Shown: positions 17,997-25,910, counted from the first letter of the stretch. The stretch: DNA of 30,142 nucleotides from Bacteroidales bacterium UBA1195 (GCA_002309855.1 DBYD01000051.1:1-30142), one strand, 5' to 3'. Numbers and translations: made by a program. Notes: a model not told the origin generated them from the sequence alone.

Positions 17997-19553
17997 CTAT
18001 TGGATATAAAGTTGCTTAGTCGCCGGTGGAGCGTATGGGCAGCGTGGATCGGGCAGGTCCCAGTACTCATCCCCGTATGCTTCAATCACCATTTTCCAGC
18101 AGACCCCGGATTGCTGGTGGCAGGGGTCGAATTGCGGACAGATGTGGCAGGCACTGGCTTTCCTAAAGGAATCTTGGGAGAGGTTGTAGAGACCGAGCGC
18201 CTCCTTGGATTCCCAAATTTCCATCAGGCTTTGTTTCCGTACATCTCCGATGATGAATCTCGGATTCCAGTACAGCTCTTCACATATTGTGACTTTGCCG
18301 TCAGGCAGCACGTAGAGCATGTTGATGTTGCCGGGACATCGGGTGCGTTTGGGGTAGGCTTTTGCCTTCTCGTCCACAGCGGCGCAATGCTCTGTGCTAT
18401 CAGACAATCCTTGACAGCTGATTTCACAGTGTTCCTTGCAGGTGTCGGCCAAGGCGGAGACTACCGCTTCGATTTTTTCCCATTGTGTCCTGCTGGTCCG
18501 GTAGTCCATGAATTCCTGTTCGGATTTGTACAGGCTGTGTTCAGCCGGTGCAACGCTGATGGCCCTGATGTTTTTGTGGGCGGTCAGGTGCTGCAACAGC
18601 TGTTCCACCTGCTCCGGCTTGTCATTGTGACGTGTGATTACGGCCTTGACTTTAACCTGTATCCCATGTTTTTCCAAACAATCCAGTGTCCTTTTCATGC
18701 GGTCGAAATAGGAGACCGGCACTTTCAGCAGGTGTTGCATCAGGGCGGCATCCCAACAGTCAATTGATAGCTGCAGCTCTTTCATGCCGCATTCCTTTAA
18801 CCGTAGAATCTGCTCTTCCTCCAGCGGGATTTTGGTGGAAAGGTAGGGGTGATACCCCAATTGGTGAAGGGTCTTCAGGATGGTTTCCACACCCGGATGG
18901 AGAAACACCTCTCCGCCTGACAAATCAATGGAGAGGCAGCCGAAGTGACGGGCCTCATTGATGAGTTCCAGCCATTTTTCAGTAGGCAGTGGTGTGTTTG
19001 CCGGATGCTTGTTGTCCGCATAGCAGTAGATGCAGTCTGTGGCACATCGGTTTGTCAGCATCAGAGTGACCTGCGTGGGGATTTTGGTGCGCAGCCGTGT
19101 CATGTCCCATTTTCGTACAGGAATGGCGAAGGCTTCGGGCTCAGGCAGGTCGGTGCGTGGCGCATTTCCATTACATTCAATGATGAAGTTCTTGGGAATC
19201 CAGTTGTTGTGAGCTTCCTCCGTGATCTCCTTGTCGCTGAAATGCAGCAGCGTTTTTTGTGGGTTATTAAAACAATGCTGGAGAAAGTTCTTGAGCACCT
19301 CCGGTTGGATTCGCATCTCATCCTCAATCTGCCGCATGGTCTCCCTGTAGGTTTTTGCACCGTTCCAGTAGGCAAAAATGCTGGCGTAGTGAGGAAAGAG
19401 CGGTTGGGAAAAGTTGTCATCCACATCCGGATGGGTTTGGAAGGTGGACCATCCCAAACTGTTGAAGATGAAGGCGCAGTGCCGGTCTGCCAGAAGCGTG
19501 TAGGCCGGATTGATCTGGTATCTCAGTTCGTGGTCAATATCGGATGTCATCAT
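17997..19553 (-). CDS. Radical SAM/SPASM peptide maturase with PqqD-like N-terminus
   Basis: This 518-aa enzyme probably modifies the small precursor encoded just upstream. Residues about 10-105 look like a PqqD/RiPP-recognition winged helix (NPAYTLLAD, ... FAYWNGAKTYRET). The radical SAM core has the cluster motif CATDCIYC (C170, C174, C177) and SGGE (212-215). The C-terminal SPASM region has cysteines at 406, 424, 469, 472, 478, 485 and 505, enough for auxiliary Fe-S clusters, in the usual context LPDGKVTIC and IGDVRKQSLMEIW. The reaction on the peptide (thioether, C-C or other crosslink, or epimerisation) cannot be predicted. The protein resembles maturases of GG-Bacteroidales peptide systems. 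It follows the precursor gene after a 53-base gap with a strong hairpin. Confidence 0.88.
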   Translation of the reverse strand: MMTSDIDHELRYQINPAYTLLADRHCAFIFNSLGWSTFQTHPDVDDNFSQPLFPHYASIFAYWNGAKTYRETMRQIEDEMRIQPEVLKNFLQHCFNNPQKTLLHFSDKEITEEAHNNWIPKNFIIECNGNAPRTDLPEPEAFAIPVRKWDMTRLRTKIPTQVTLMLTNRCATDCIYCYADNKHPANTPLPTEKWLELINEARHFGCLSIDLSGGEVFLHPGVETILKTLHQLGYHPYLSTKIPLEEEQILRLKECGMKELQLSIDCWDAALMQHLLKVPVSYFDRMKRTLDCLEKHGIQVKVKAVITRHNDKPEQVEQLLQHLTAHKNIRAISVAPAEHSLYKSEQEFMDYRTSRTQWEKIEAVVSALADTCKEHCEISCQGLSDSTEHCAAVDEKAKAYPKRTRCPGNINMLYVLPDGKVTICEELYWNPRFIIGDVRKQSLMEIWESKEALGLYNLSQDSFRKASACHICPQFDPCHQQSGVCWKMVIEAYGDEYWDLPDPRCPYAPPATKQLYIQ

Positions 19554-19569
19554 TTCTGCTTTTCATAAA

Positions 19570-19597
19570 ATGGGATGTGCGGGTTCGCACATCCCAT
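19570..19597 (-). terminator. Attenuator hairpin between precursor and maturase genes
   Basis: ATGGGATGTGCG (19570-19581) and CGCACATCCCAT (19586-19597) form a perfect 12-bp stem with a 4-base loop. Read on the minus strand, it is followed by TTTTA, so it resembles a leaky intrinsic terminator placed 10 bases after the precursor stop. Such an element would give more precursor mRNA than maturase mRNA, which is common in peptide clusters. Confidence 0.7.
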
Positions 19598-19606
19598 GGA
19601 ATGGAC

Positions 19607-19876
19607 TTATTTGTTCCTCAATTTTGTAATGCAAATGTGGATGTTTGCGGAGGTCTTGTTCGTAGTGCAGGTTTTGCAGGAATGATCGCAGGTCTGCACC
19701 GCTTCAAATTCTGTGGAAAGGATATCAGCTGAATCGGAGACGGCCATGTCGGTTCCCGGCGTGGTGTCCATCCAGAATGAGGTTCCACCGACAATCTGGT
19801 TCATTGCATTGGCATCCAGTTCAAATTTTTTTGTCAAGTCCAATTTGTTTTCTTTTATGTACTCTTTGTTTTTCAT
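19607..19876 (-). CDS. RiPP precursor peptide, GG-Bacteroidales type
   Basis: This 89-aa peptide has a charged leader ending in a double glycine (FELDANAMNQIVGG, G30-G31), matching the leader style of the 'natural product precursor, GG-Bacteroidales' family. The predicted core (residues 32-89) is Thr/Ser/Asp-rich. It has cysteines C63, C67, C70 and C82; the first three form CDHSCKTC, that is CX3CX2C, the same spacing as the cluster motif of radical SAM enzymes. The core is longer than in many RiPPs. A cleaving C39-type transporter/protease is not seen in the window. The start codon follows an A-rich stretch. The gene is immediately upstream of the maturase on the same strand. Confidence 0.85.
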   Translation of the reverse strand: MKNKEYIKENKLDLTKKFELDANAMNQIVGGTSFWMDTTPGTDMAVSDSADILSTEFEAVQTCDHSCKTCTTNKTSANIHICITKLRNK

Positions 19877-19915
19877 TTTCTTGGAATTTAAGGTTAGAGT
19901 TTTACTTTATTCCCG

Positions 19916-19923
19916 TATCTTTG
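19916..19923 (+). promoter_or_regulatory. Plus-strand TAnnTTTG motif with no downstream gene
   Basis: TATCTTTG fits the Bacteroidota -7 consensus, but reads away from the precursor gene into the 600-bp gene-free region. No clear -33 element is visible, so this could be chance. Confidence 0.3.
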
Positions 19924-20042
19924 TGCCCCGCTTCAAACGGGGGAGCGTATGTGTATGACATGGCCTTTCCGGAATGGCGGTGCGGTTTGCGTCTCCGTCG
20001 GGTCAGTGGGGAAGGGGACGGCTGGCCGTTCCGCTCCGTTAC

Positions 20043-20076
20043 GTCTCTGCGAACGGCGGCACTTGATCGCAGAGAC
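20043..20076. repeat. Inverted repeat with GTCTCTGCGA arms
   Basis: GTCTCTGCGA (20043-20052) is perfectly complementary to TCGCAGAGAC (20067-20076) around a 14-base loop. The arm is similar to the GCGTCTCTAC arm of the palindrome at 58-87, which suggests the same repeat family. Confidence 0.6.
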
Positions 20077-20486
20077 AAGGGCTACGTGAATTTGTTAAAG
20101 CCTGTCCACAGGCATAAGGTTGCTTCCATATCAGGTTAGTGTGATGTTTGTCGGCGTTTTGTCATTGTTTATGATGACAAATTTTGTCCGCCAAGAGGTT
20201 GCTATTCCGTTTTTTTTTACCATGTTTTCTTCATTTCCTTTTTTGCAAATGTAGGCCTGTTTTTTTCTTTTTTTTCCGTTTTTGAAAAAAAAAACAAATA
20301 TTTTACAATCCTTTGTTTTTCAATGCAAACCGTGAAATAATGGAGCATTTTTGTGAAAAAAGGGCCTCATCGGGACTGCGTTTGGCGAAGGTATGGCCGG
20401 AAAAATGGAAGTTTTTCTGACATTTTGTGCGATGTCCGTCATCCGTACAGGAATGGATGCGGGTAAAATACTGTAAAAGAAATGTT

Positions 20487-20512
20487 AAAAAATGTAAATG
20501 ATATGCTTTACA
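20487..20512 (-). terminator. Weak terminator-like hairpin at end of RluA-like gene
   Basis: On the minus strand, TGTAAA (20512-20507) and TTTACA (20498-20493) can pair around an 8-base loop and are followed by TTTTTT. The stem overlaps the stop codon and is AT-rich, so it would be weak. Confidence 0.4.
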
Positions 20513-21188
20513 ATGTTGCGAAACCTTGCCATAAGGGGGTGTCAGGCAGTGGCGCCTCAATCAGGACGGAGGCTGCGGATACGGGGTGGGTGAAACTGAT
20601 CCGATGTGCATGCAGGCAGATTGAACCGTCAGGATTTGAGCGGCGTGCACCGTATTTCAAATCCCCCTTGATGGGGCATCCGATGGCGGCCAGTTGCGCC
20701 CTTATCTGATGGTGTCTGCCAGTCTTTAGGGTGATTTCCAGCAGATAATAGCGTTCGGATACGCCTGCCAGCCGGTAATCCAATTCTGCCTGGCGGTATC
20801 CCGACCTTTCTGTGTCGGAAACATAGGTGCGGTTCTGCGCCTCATCTTTGCGAACATAGTGCACCAGTGTGGCTTCATCGTGTGGAGGGCGATTCTGTAC
20901 AATGGCCAGGTACTGTTTGTGGAAATCGCGTGTCCTGACCGCTTCGTTCATCCGTGCGAGAGCCTTGGAGGTGCGTGCAAAAAGCACCACGCCGCTGACC
21001 GGACGGTCGATGCGGTGTATTACGCCGCAGAACGCATTGCCCGGTTTCCGGTATTTTTCCTTCAAATAGGCTTTGATGGTTTCGCATAGGGGAACGTCTC
21101 CGCTTTTGTCCCCCTGCACCAGTTCTCCGGCTGCCTTGTTCACAGCAATCAGATGGTTGTCTTCGTATAGAATGCGTTGGGGATTCAT
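20508..21188 (-). CDS. RluA-family RNA pseudouridine synthase
   Basis: This 226-aa enzyme isomerises uridine in RNA. The catalytic motif HRIDRPVSG places the Asp at residue 61, and the C-terminal motif LKTGRHHQIRAQLA is typical of the RluA/RluC/RluD group. There is no N-terminal S4 domain, so it resembles the short members such as RluA or TruC; the target (rRNA or tRNA) cannot be assigned. Its start codon directly abuts the stop of the LytM-like gene with no gap, so it is the last gene of the operon that begins with DUF2795. Confidence 0.9.
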   Translation of the reverse strand: MNPQRILYEDNHLIAVNKAAGELVQGDKSGDVPLCETIKAYLKEKYRKPGNAFCGVIHRIDRPVSGVVLFARTSKALARMNEAVRTRDFHKQYLAIVQNRPPHDEATLVHYVRKDEAQNRTYVSDTERSGYRQAELDYRLAGVSERYYLLEITLKTGRHHQIRAQLAAIGCPIKGDLKYGARRSNPDGSICLHAHRISFTHPVSAASVLIEAPLPDTPLWQGFATL

Positions 21189-22025
21189 TTAATTGAAGGC
21201 GAAATATGATTGGGGATCCACCGCTTTGCCCTCCACCCAATACTCAAAGCCTGTTTCCGTCAGGTCTGTTCTGGTATGGGCGATAATCTGCCCGCTGCGG
21301 ACCGGTTCCCCCTTGTGTACTACAGGGTGCTGGAACTGGCGGTACACGCTGATGCGGTTATCGGGATGCTGGATGCAGATGGTTTGGTTGTCCGCGTGGA
21401 AAATGATGCCGTTTTCCACGGCATGTAGGGGCTGGTTGCCTGCTGTGGAAATGGTTATGCCATGATTTTCCGTGCTGAACGGGATGGTGACAGTGCCGGA
21501 TACCGGCTGGAAAAGCAGGTGCCGTTCCGATTGCTGCCGTTTTTTGACGGATATGGTTTTTTCAGGCTGTTGCTGCCATTGGAGTGCCAGCATTGCACTG
21601 TCCTCTTTGGAAAATGCGAAGGCGTTTGCGGATGCTTTCCCCTTCGGGTGTCCCTCTTGTCTGAAGGCGTTGCTGTCGGCGGAAAAATCTCCGTTCAGGA
21701 CCATCTGGATGTTCCGGACGTAGTCCTCATAGGCATTCATCTGATGGGAGAGGGAGTCGATTTGCAGGCGTAGTGCAAACATTTTTTTTGATTGTTTGGA
21801 ACTGCCGTAGCCAGGAATGTATTCCCTCAACGGGGTGAAGGCAATCAGCAGGGTGGTCAGCGCGATGAGCAGGATTGCGCCCAATATAGCGGTAACCAGC
21901 ACATGCCATCGGGAGAGTTCCAAGGAGAATTTTTCTTCAAATGCCTTGTTTCGGACTACCAGCTGGTATTTGTCACGCATCCATTGGCGGAAGGCTGCCC
22001 ATCTGTTCTCCCATTGTTCTTTCAT
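21189..22025 (-). CDS. Membrane-anchored LytM/M23-like protein with lost zinc ligands
   Basis: This 278-aa protein has a cytoplasmic N-terminus (1-40), one membrane helix (about 43-65), a coiled coil (about 78-112) and a C-terminal LytM/M23 fold (about 170-275). The usual metal ligands HxxxD and HxH are replaced: the positions read N187, T191, Q230 and E261 by my alignment. It should therefore not cut peptidoglycan itself. By analogy with EnvC and NlpD, it may activate or recruit an amidase at the cell wall; this is inference. It starts one base after the lipoprotein gene stop. Confidence 0.75.
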   Translation of the reverse strand: MKEQWENRWAAFRQWMRDKYQLVVRNKAFEEKFSLELSRWHVLVTAILGAILLIALTTLLIAFTPLREYIPGYGSSKQSKKMFALRLQIDSLSHQMNAYEDYVRNIQMVLNGDFSADSNAFRQEGHPKGKASANAFAFSKEDSAMLALQWQQQPEKTISVKKRQQSERHLLFQPVSGTVTIPFSTENHGITISTAGNQPLHAVENGIIFHADNQTICIQHPDNRISVYRQFQHPVVHKGEPVRSGQIIAHTRTDLTETGFEYWVEGKAVDPQSYFAFN

Positions 22026-22026
22026 A

Positions 22027-23067
22027 TTAATATATATCTGTGAACTTCAGGTGTTTGGTGTGCCTTCCATAGAAAAGGCTGTCCCGGGAGACGATGGAAA
22101 GATCCCTGAAAACGTAGCGGGTGATTCCTTTGGATGAGAAAATCCCGATGCCATTGCGGTTTTCCCTGCCTGCTGCCATATCGGCGGCAGATGCATAGCT
22201 GTGCAGGTTTGTATAGCCGATTTTCTCCTGGTTCATGCCTGTGCCGATGGTGCTGGCCTGAATATATTTGAGCAAATCGCTCCCCCCTTTGTACATGATG
22301 AGCACGATGGAATCTGTATGGCGTGCCTTGACTGCAGGATCCGCTTTGATGCCCTCCGCGATTTTCCGGTAAAAGGTTTCCCCATTGTAGGGAATCACCA
22401 TTCTCGGCTGGTTGTTGAAATCCTTTCCGACAATCCATTCCACCGGTTTGCCTTGGCGTTGTGAGCCGTCAGTCAGTTTTTCAGTGTAGTGGTAGGTGAA
22501 GATGGCTTCGTAGCAGGCCGGGTTGACACCGGATTTGTTCTTGTATTTGATTTGCAGATCGCTTTCCGGAAAGGTGATTTCCTTGGAGAGGTTTAGGGCG
22601 GGATAGGTGATGTAGATGTCTCCTACCAGAGGGGTCTCTGCCGTGACAATCTTTCCGGTGTAGCGGTTCTCTATGCGTAGACGGTACCGGTATAGGAGGT
22701 TCAGTTTTGCGTTTGCGCGGTAGAGGCATTGTTCCGGATAGGCAAACAGTCCGGAATCCTTCGGGATTGCGGTGGTCGTGTCAAATGGGATGGTGCGCAC
22801 CAGCTTCTCCCCATTGTATTCGTCCATCCTCACATCAATGCTGTCAAGATAACTGTAGTAGTGTGGGTCCTTGGCAGCTTCATAGGCGTTCCCCTCGGTC
22901 AGGAAGCCCTTATATATTTTAATGTAATGGACCGAAGCGTCCGGATCCAGCAGCCCGTATACAATGGTCACCTCCTCCCGTTTGGGTGAGTTGACACTGA
23001 AATCCGTTTTTCCGCATGAGGTTAGCAGAATGCAGATTAATAGGAGGAGACAGAATTTTTTTTTCAT
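22027..23067 (-). CDS. Uncharacterised lipoprotein, DUF4249-like
   Basis: This 346-aa lipoprotein has the lipobox ILLTSC (C18). The start of the mature part (REEVTIVYGLLDPDASVHYIKI) resembles the beta-sandwich start of DUF4249-type Bacteroidota lipoproteins, but I am not certain of the family. No enzyme motif is seen. ATG 23067 is used because it precedes a classic signal peptide; the longer reading frame upstream overlaps the DUF2795 gene in another frame. The DUF2795 gene ends 13 bases upstream and the LytM-like gene begins one base downstream, so this is an operon member. Confidence 0.7.
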   Translation of the reverse strand: MKKKFCLLLLICILLTSCGKTDFSVNSPKREEVTIVYGLLDPDASVHYIKIYKGFLTEGNAYEAAKDPHYYSYLDSIDVRMDEYNGEKLVRTIPFDTTTAIPKDSGLFAYPEQCLYRANAKLNLLYRYRLRIENRYTGKIVTAETPLVGDIYITYPALNLSKEITFPESDLQIKYKNKSGVNPACYEAIFTYHYTEKLTDGSQRQGKPVEWIVGKDFNNQPRMVIPYNGETFYRKIAEGIKADPAVKARHTDSIVLIMYKGGSDLLKYIQASTIGTGMNQEKIGYTNLHSYASAADMAAGRENRNGIGIFSSKGITRYVFRDLSIVSRDSLFYGRHTKHLKFTDIY

Positions 23068-23080
23068 TGGTTGTTTGGTT

Positions 23081-23302
23081 CTAATATTCGTCTTCTTGAA
23101 AGAAGAAATCCTCCTTGGAGGGATAGTCAGGCCACAAATCCTCCATGCATTCATAGATTTCATCCTCATCTTCGATTTCCTTGAGGTTCTCCACCACCTC
23201 CAGTGGTGCTCCCGAGCGGATAGCATAATCAATCAGTTCATCTTTGGTGGCGGGCCATGGTGCGTCCTCCAATTTAGACGCCAATTCAAGTGTCCAATAC
23301 AT
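23081..23302 (-). CDS. Small DUF2795 protein
   Basis: This 73-aa acidic protein reads MYWTLELASKLEDAPWPATKDELIDY at its start region in pieces that I recognise as the highly conserved Bacteroidota DUF2795 protein (AIRSGAPLEVVENL, DLWPDYPSKEDF). The DUF2795 fold is small and helical, possibly nucleic-acid related, but no function is established. It is the first gene of a four-gene operon and has a good promoter-like element at 23380-23387. Confidence 0.88.
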   Translation of the reverse strand: MYWTLELASKLEDAPWPATKDELIDYAIRSGAPLEVVENLKEIEDEDEIYECMEDLWPDYPSKEDFFFQEDEY

Positions 23303-23379
23303 CCTGTAAAAGTTTTTTTTGCTTTTTCGTTAATTAAATAATTAATTAACAGTTAATTAATAATTCAAAATAATTTTTG

Positions 23380-23387
23380 CAAAAGTA
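23380..23387 (-). promoter_or_regulatory. Bacteroidota -7 element for the DUF2795 operon
   Basis: On the minus strand this reads TACTTTTG, matching TAnnTTTG, and lies about 78 bases before the DUF2795 start in a very AT-rich leader with repeated TTAATTAA. A -33 TTTG is not clear. Confidence 0.5.
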
Positions 23388-23466
23388 TATAAAAAACAGG
23401 TAGCTTTACATGTTTGTGCAATTTTTTTTTCGTATTCTGGTTGTATGGGTTAGAGTTGAAACTATT

Positions 23467-24885
23467 TTATTGGTTTACAATGATTTTTAGTGTGTCAAGA
23501 TCCAAACGGATGCGAATCCATGTCTCCAGTTGTTTCATTGTGGTGGCATTTGGCCTGCTGCTCCATGTCAGCAGTGCGGTGGGCAGGGTGTCGTTGGCCA
23601 GCGAATGCGGGTCGGTGTAGATGGCGTTGTTGATGGAAAAACTGGAGATGAAGGGGTATTGGGCGGAAATCTCCCGGGCAATCTGGCGGGAGAGTGTGGA
23701 GTCTGCATTCACCATCAGCAGGGCGTTTTTAAGTTTGTAAATGGTGGAATCTTTATGGACAATCTGTTGGTTCTTCTGGTCAATTATCTTTTCGAGCACA
23801 TCGGTCTGCATGTTCGCATTGACGATGCTTTCTGTCTGTTTGATGACGAGGTCGGTGTTTTTGATGCCGAAATCGTTCATCTTCTCCTGCAGGACGGCGA
23901 TTTCCGTTTTGTCCAGCTCCTCTCCGATCAGGGATAGTGTGAGGGTTGAACGTTTGTTGGAGAATTCCTTCTGATAGTTCAGTATCTGTGTGTTGGCGAA
24001 GATGCTTGATTTTTGTATTTCAGTGATGAAGCGGAAAGTGTTGTTCTGGAATGATGTTTTCTTGACCATTTGTATGGCCATGAAAATACTTGGTGTCAAT
24101 ACAATGATTGAAAAAGCGGTGATGATTCGCCGCACAATACGCTGCCGGATGGGATCCATGTAGGATTTATATGGGAAATGCAGGTAGCGTACAATGATGA
24201 AGGTGGAAAGGGCGATGAAGAAGGCGTTGATGAAAAAGAGATAGAAGGCGCCGAAGAAGTAACGGGCCTGTCCGGTGCCGAGACCGTAGCCGGCAGTGCA
24301 GAGCGGCGGCATCAGGGCGGTGGCGATGGCCACTCCTGAAATGACGGTGATGGACTGTTTTTTCTGTGATGTGGCCACAATTCCGGCCATGCCGCCGAAA
24401 AATGCGATCAGGACGTCAAAGATGGTGGGGGAGGTGCGGGCGAGCAGTTCGGACTGGGCTTCGCTCAACGGGGAGAGGAAGAAATAGACTGACGAAGCCA
24501 ACAGGCTTATCAGAACCATAATGCCCAGGTTTTTGAGCGATTTTCTCAGCAGCTCCACATCCATTATGCCAACGCCCAACCCAATGCCGTTGATGGGGCC
24601 CATCAGCGGGGAGATTAGCATTGCGCCGATTATGACGGCGGTGGCGTTGATGTTCAGTCCGACAGATGCGACGATGATTGCCAGGGCAAGAATCCAGATG
24701 TTGATCCCTTTGAATTCCACAGCGGTGCTGATGCTTTGGATGGTGGACTCATAGTCGGTGTCCTGTTCGATGTGTGCCAGCCGTCTTATTTTTTTCCAGA
24801 ACGAGCGCCAGATTATTTGCGTGTGCTCACCGATGGACTGCTCCTTTTTTTCCTCTTCGGGGAATTGCTGTTCAAAGTTTGTCAT
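23467..24885 (-). CDS. DUF389 membrane protein
   Basis: This 472-aa protein has the DUF389 membrane core: about six helices between residues 60 and 280, with the conserved segments AVIIGAMLISPLMGPI and GVAIATALMPPLCTAG. The C-terminal part (about 290-472) is soluble and includes a predicted coiled coil (about 350-400). DUF389 proteins are widespread and their function is unknown; a transport role has been proposed only by topology. It begins 11 bases after the BatA gene, so it is likely cotranscribed with it. Confidence 0.85.
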   Translation of the reverse strand: MTNFEQQFPEEEKKEQSIGEHTQIIWRSFWKKIRRLAHIEQDTDYESTIQSISTAVEFKGINIWILALAIIVASVGLNINATAVIIGAMLISPLMGPINGIGLGVGIMDVELLRKSLKNLGIMVLISLLASSVYFFLSPLSEAQSELLARTSPTIFDVLIAFFGGMAGIVATSQKKQSITVISGVAIATALMPPLCTAGYGLGTGQARYFFGAFYLFFINAFFIALSTFIIVRYLHFPYKSYMDPIRQRIVRRIITAFSIIVLTPSIFMAIQMVKKTSFQNNTFRFITEIQKSSIFANTQILNYQKEFSNKRSTLTLSLIGEELDKTEIAVLQEKMNDFGIKNTDLVIKQTESIVNANMQTDVLEKIIDQKNQQIVHKDSTIYKLKNALLMVNADSTLSRQIAREISAQYPFISSFSINNAIYTDPHSLANDTLPTALLTWSSRPNATTMKQLETWIRIRLDLDTLKIIVNQ

Positions 24886-24896
24886 GGGCGTATTAG

Positions 24897-25910
24897 CTAT
24901 GGAAGTGTATGAAATAGTGTGTTTCTTAAGATGATTTCAATTGTAAGGAAAATCAGTGCGATCAGCAGGAATGGGAAGAACTCCTCGCTACGGTTGGTGA
25001 ATACTGTCTCGTGGATGCGCGTCTTTTCCATGCGGTCAATTTCCTGATAGACCTCCTTCAGCTTCGTCTTGTTTTGTGCGCGGAAATATTGTCCTCCTGT
25101 TTCATTTGCAATGCTGCGCAGCAGAGCTTCGTCAATCTCCACTTTGGTGTTTGCAACACCGTAACCGGGAATGTTGATGGGGGCTTCGCCCATGCTGCCG
25201 CAGCCTATGGTATAGACCCGGATGTTACGGTTGTGGGCTATTTCAGCAGCGGAGAGCGGATTCATGTATCCGGCGTTGTTCACACCGTCCGAAAGCAGGA
25301 TGATCACTTTGCTTTTCGCCTTGCTCTCTTTCAGCCTGTTGATGGCGGTACCGAGACCGTCCCCGATGGCGGTGCCGTCGTCAATGATGCCGAATTTTGT
25401 AGTGGCCAGGGCCTCCTGCAGGGTCTGGTGGTCGGTGGTCAGAGGGCAGCGGGTGTATGCCTCCGCGCTGTAAACCACCAAGCCGATGCGGTCGTTGGGA
25501 CGGTTGTCAATGAACTCCTTTATTACGTTTTTGCATGCCTCCAACCGGTTTGGACGGAAATCCATGGCCATCATGCTGCCCGAAACGTCCAGGGCGATGG
25601 CGATGTCAATCCCTTCCACGTCCTTGTTCCTGTGCGACATGGAGGATTGCGGACGTGCCAGTGCGATAATCAGGAAGAGCAGCGTGAGCATCCTGAGCAC
25701 AAACGGGGTGGAATTCCAGCGGGTGCGCAGGCTTTTCCCGCTATTGAGGAACGGCTCGTCCGAGGAGACTGTCAGGGTGGCGTGGCTCTTTTTGTTTTTC
25801 CAGATGTATAGTGCGACGAGCAGCGGGACCAGCAGCAACAGCAGCAGCACCCAGGGATGGGCGAAGGTCAGGCTTTTCAGGTACGGTAACAGGTGAAAAG
25901 AATTATGCAT
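24897..25910 (-). CDS. batA: BatA-like von Willebrand factor A membrane protein
   Basis: This 337-aa protein has two membrane helices near the N-terminus (about 18-37, 68-86), a VWA domain (about 100-295) with an intact MIDAS motif DVSGS (D108, S110, S112), and a final helix (about 308-328). It matches BatA of the Bacteroides aerotolerance cluster. ATG 25910 overlaps the end of the upstream gene by eight bases, and a GGGAGGG lies 9-15 bases upstream; the in-frame TTG at 25934 is less likely. BatB, BatC and a MoxR ATPase, its usual partners, are not nearby. Confidence 0.88.
   Translation of the reverse strand: MHNSFHLLPYLKSLTFAHPWVLLLLLLVPLLVALYIWKNKKSHATLTVSSDEPFLNSGKSLRTRWNSTPFVLRMLTLLFLIIALARPQSSMSHRNKDVEGIDIAIALDVSGSMMAMDFRPNRLEACKNVIKEFIDNRPNDRIGLVVYSAEAYTRCPLTTDHQTLQEALATTKFGIIDDGTAIGDGLGTAINRLKESKAKSKVIILLSDGVNNAGYMNPLSAAEIAHNRNIRVYTIGCGSMGEAPINIPGYGVANTKVEIDEALLRSIANETGGQYFRAQNKTKLKEVYQEIDRMEKTRIHETVFTNRSEEFFPFLLIALIFLTIEIILRNTLFHTLP

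Larger units (their letters stand above)
19877..20507. other. Gene-poor 631-bp stretch with hairpins and T-tracts
   Basis: No convincing protein gene lies here on either strand; short open frames at 19777-20139 (+) and 20303-20560 (-) lack homologous features. It contains a plus-strand TATCTTTG (19916-19923), a hairpin CCCCG/CGGGG just after it, the inverted repeat 20043-20076, GCCTGT/ACAGGC near 20100-20113, TTGTCAT/ATGACAA (20159-20180) and long T- and A-tracts (20210-20300). It must hold the terminator of the RluA-like gene and the promoter of the precursor gene; an unannotated small RNA is possible. Confidence 0.5.

Noticed and set aside
17961..18767. 268-aa open frame on the plus strand
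   Set aside because: It is the antisense of the radical SAM/SPASM gene and shows no domain of its own.
19777..20139. 120-aa plus-strand open frame
   Set aside because: It starts antisense to the precursor gene and continues through hairpin-rich non-coding DNA; its composition is not protein-like.
20303..20560. 85-aa minus-strand open frame after the RluA-like gene
   Set aside because: It overlaps the 3' end of that gene in another frame, runs through low-complexity DNA, and has no start signal or known motif.
23303..23466. TTAATTAA-rich tract as a possible origin or phage attachment site
   Set aside because: The repeats are simple AT-rich sequence in a promoter region; no DnaA-box cluster, integrase or tRNA is nearby.
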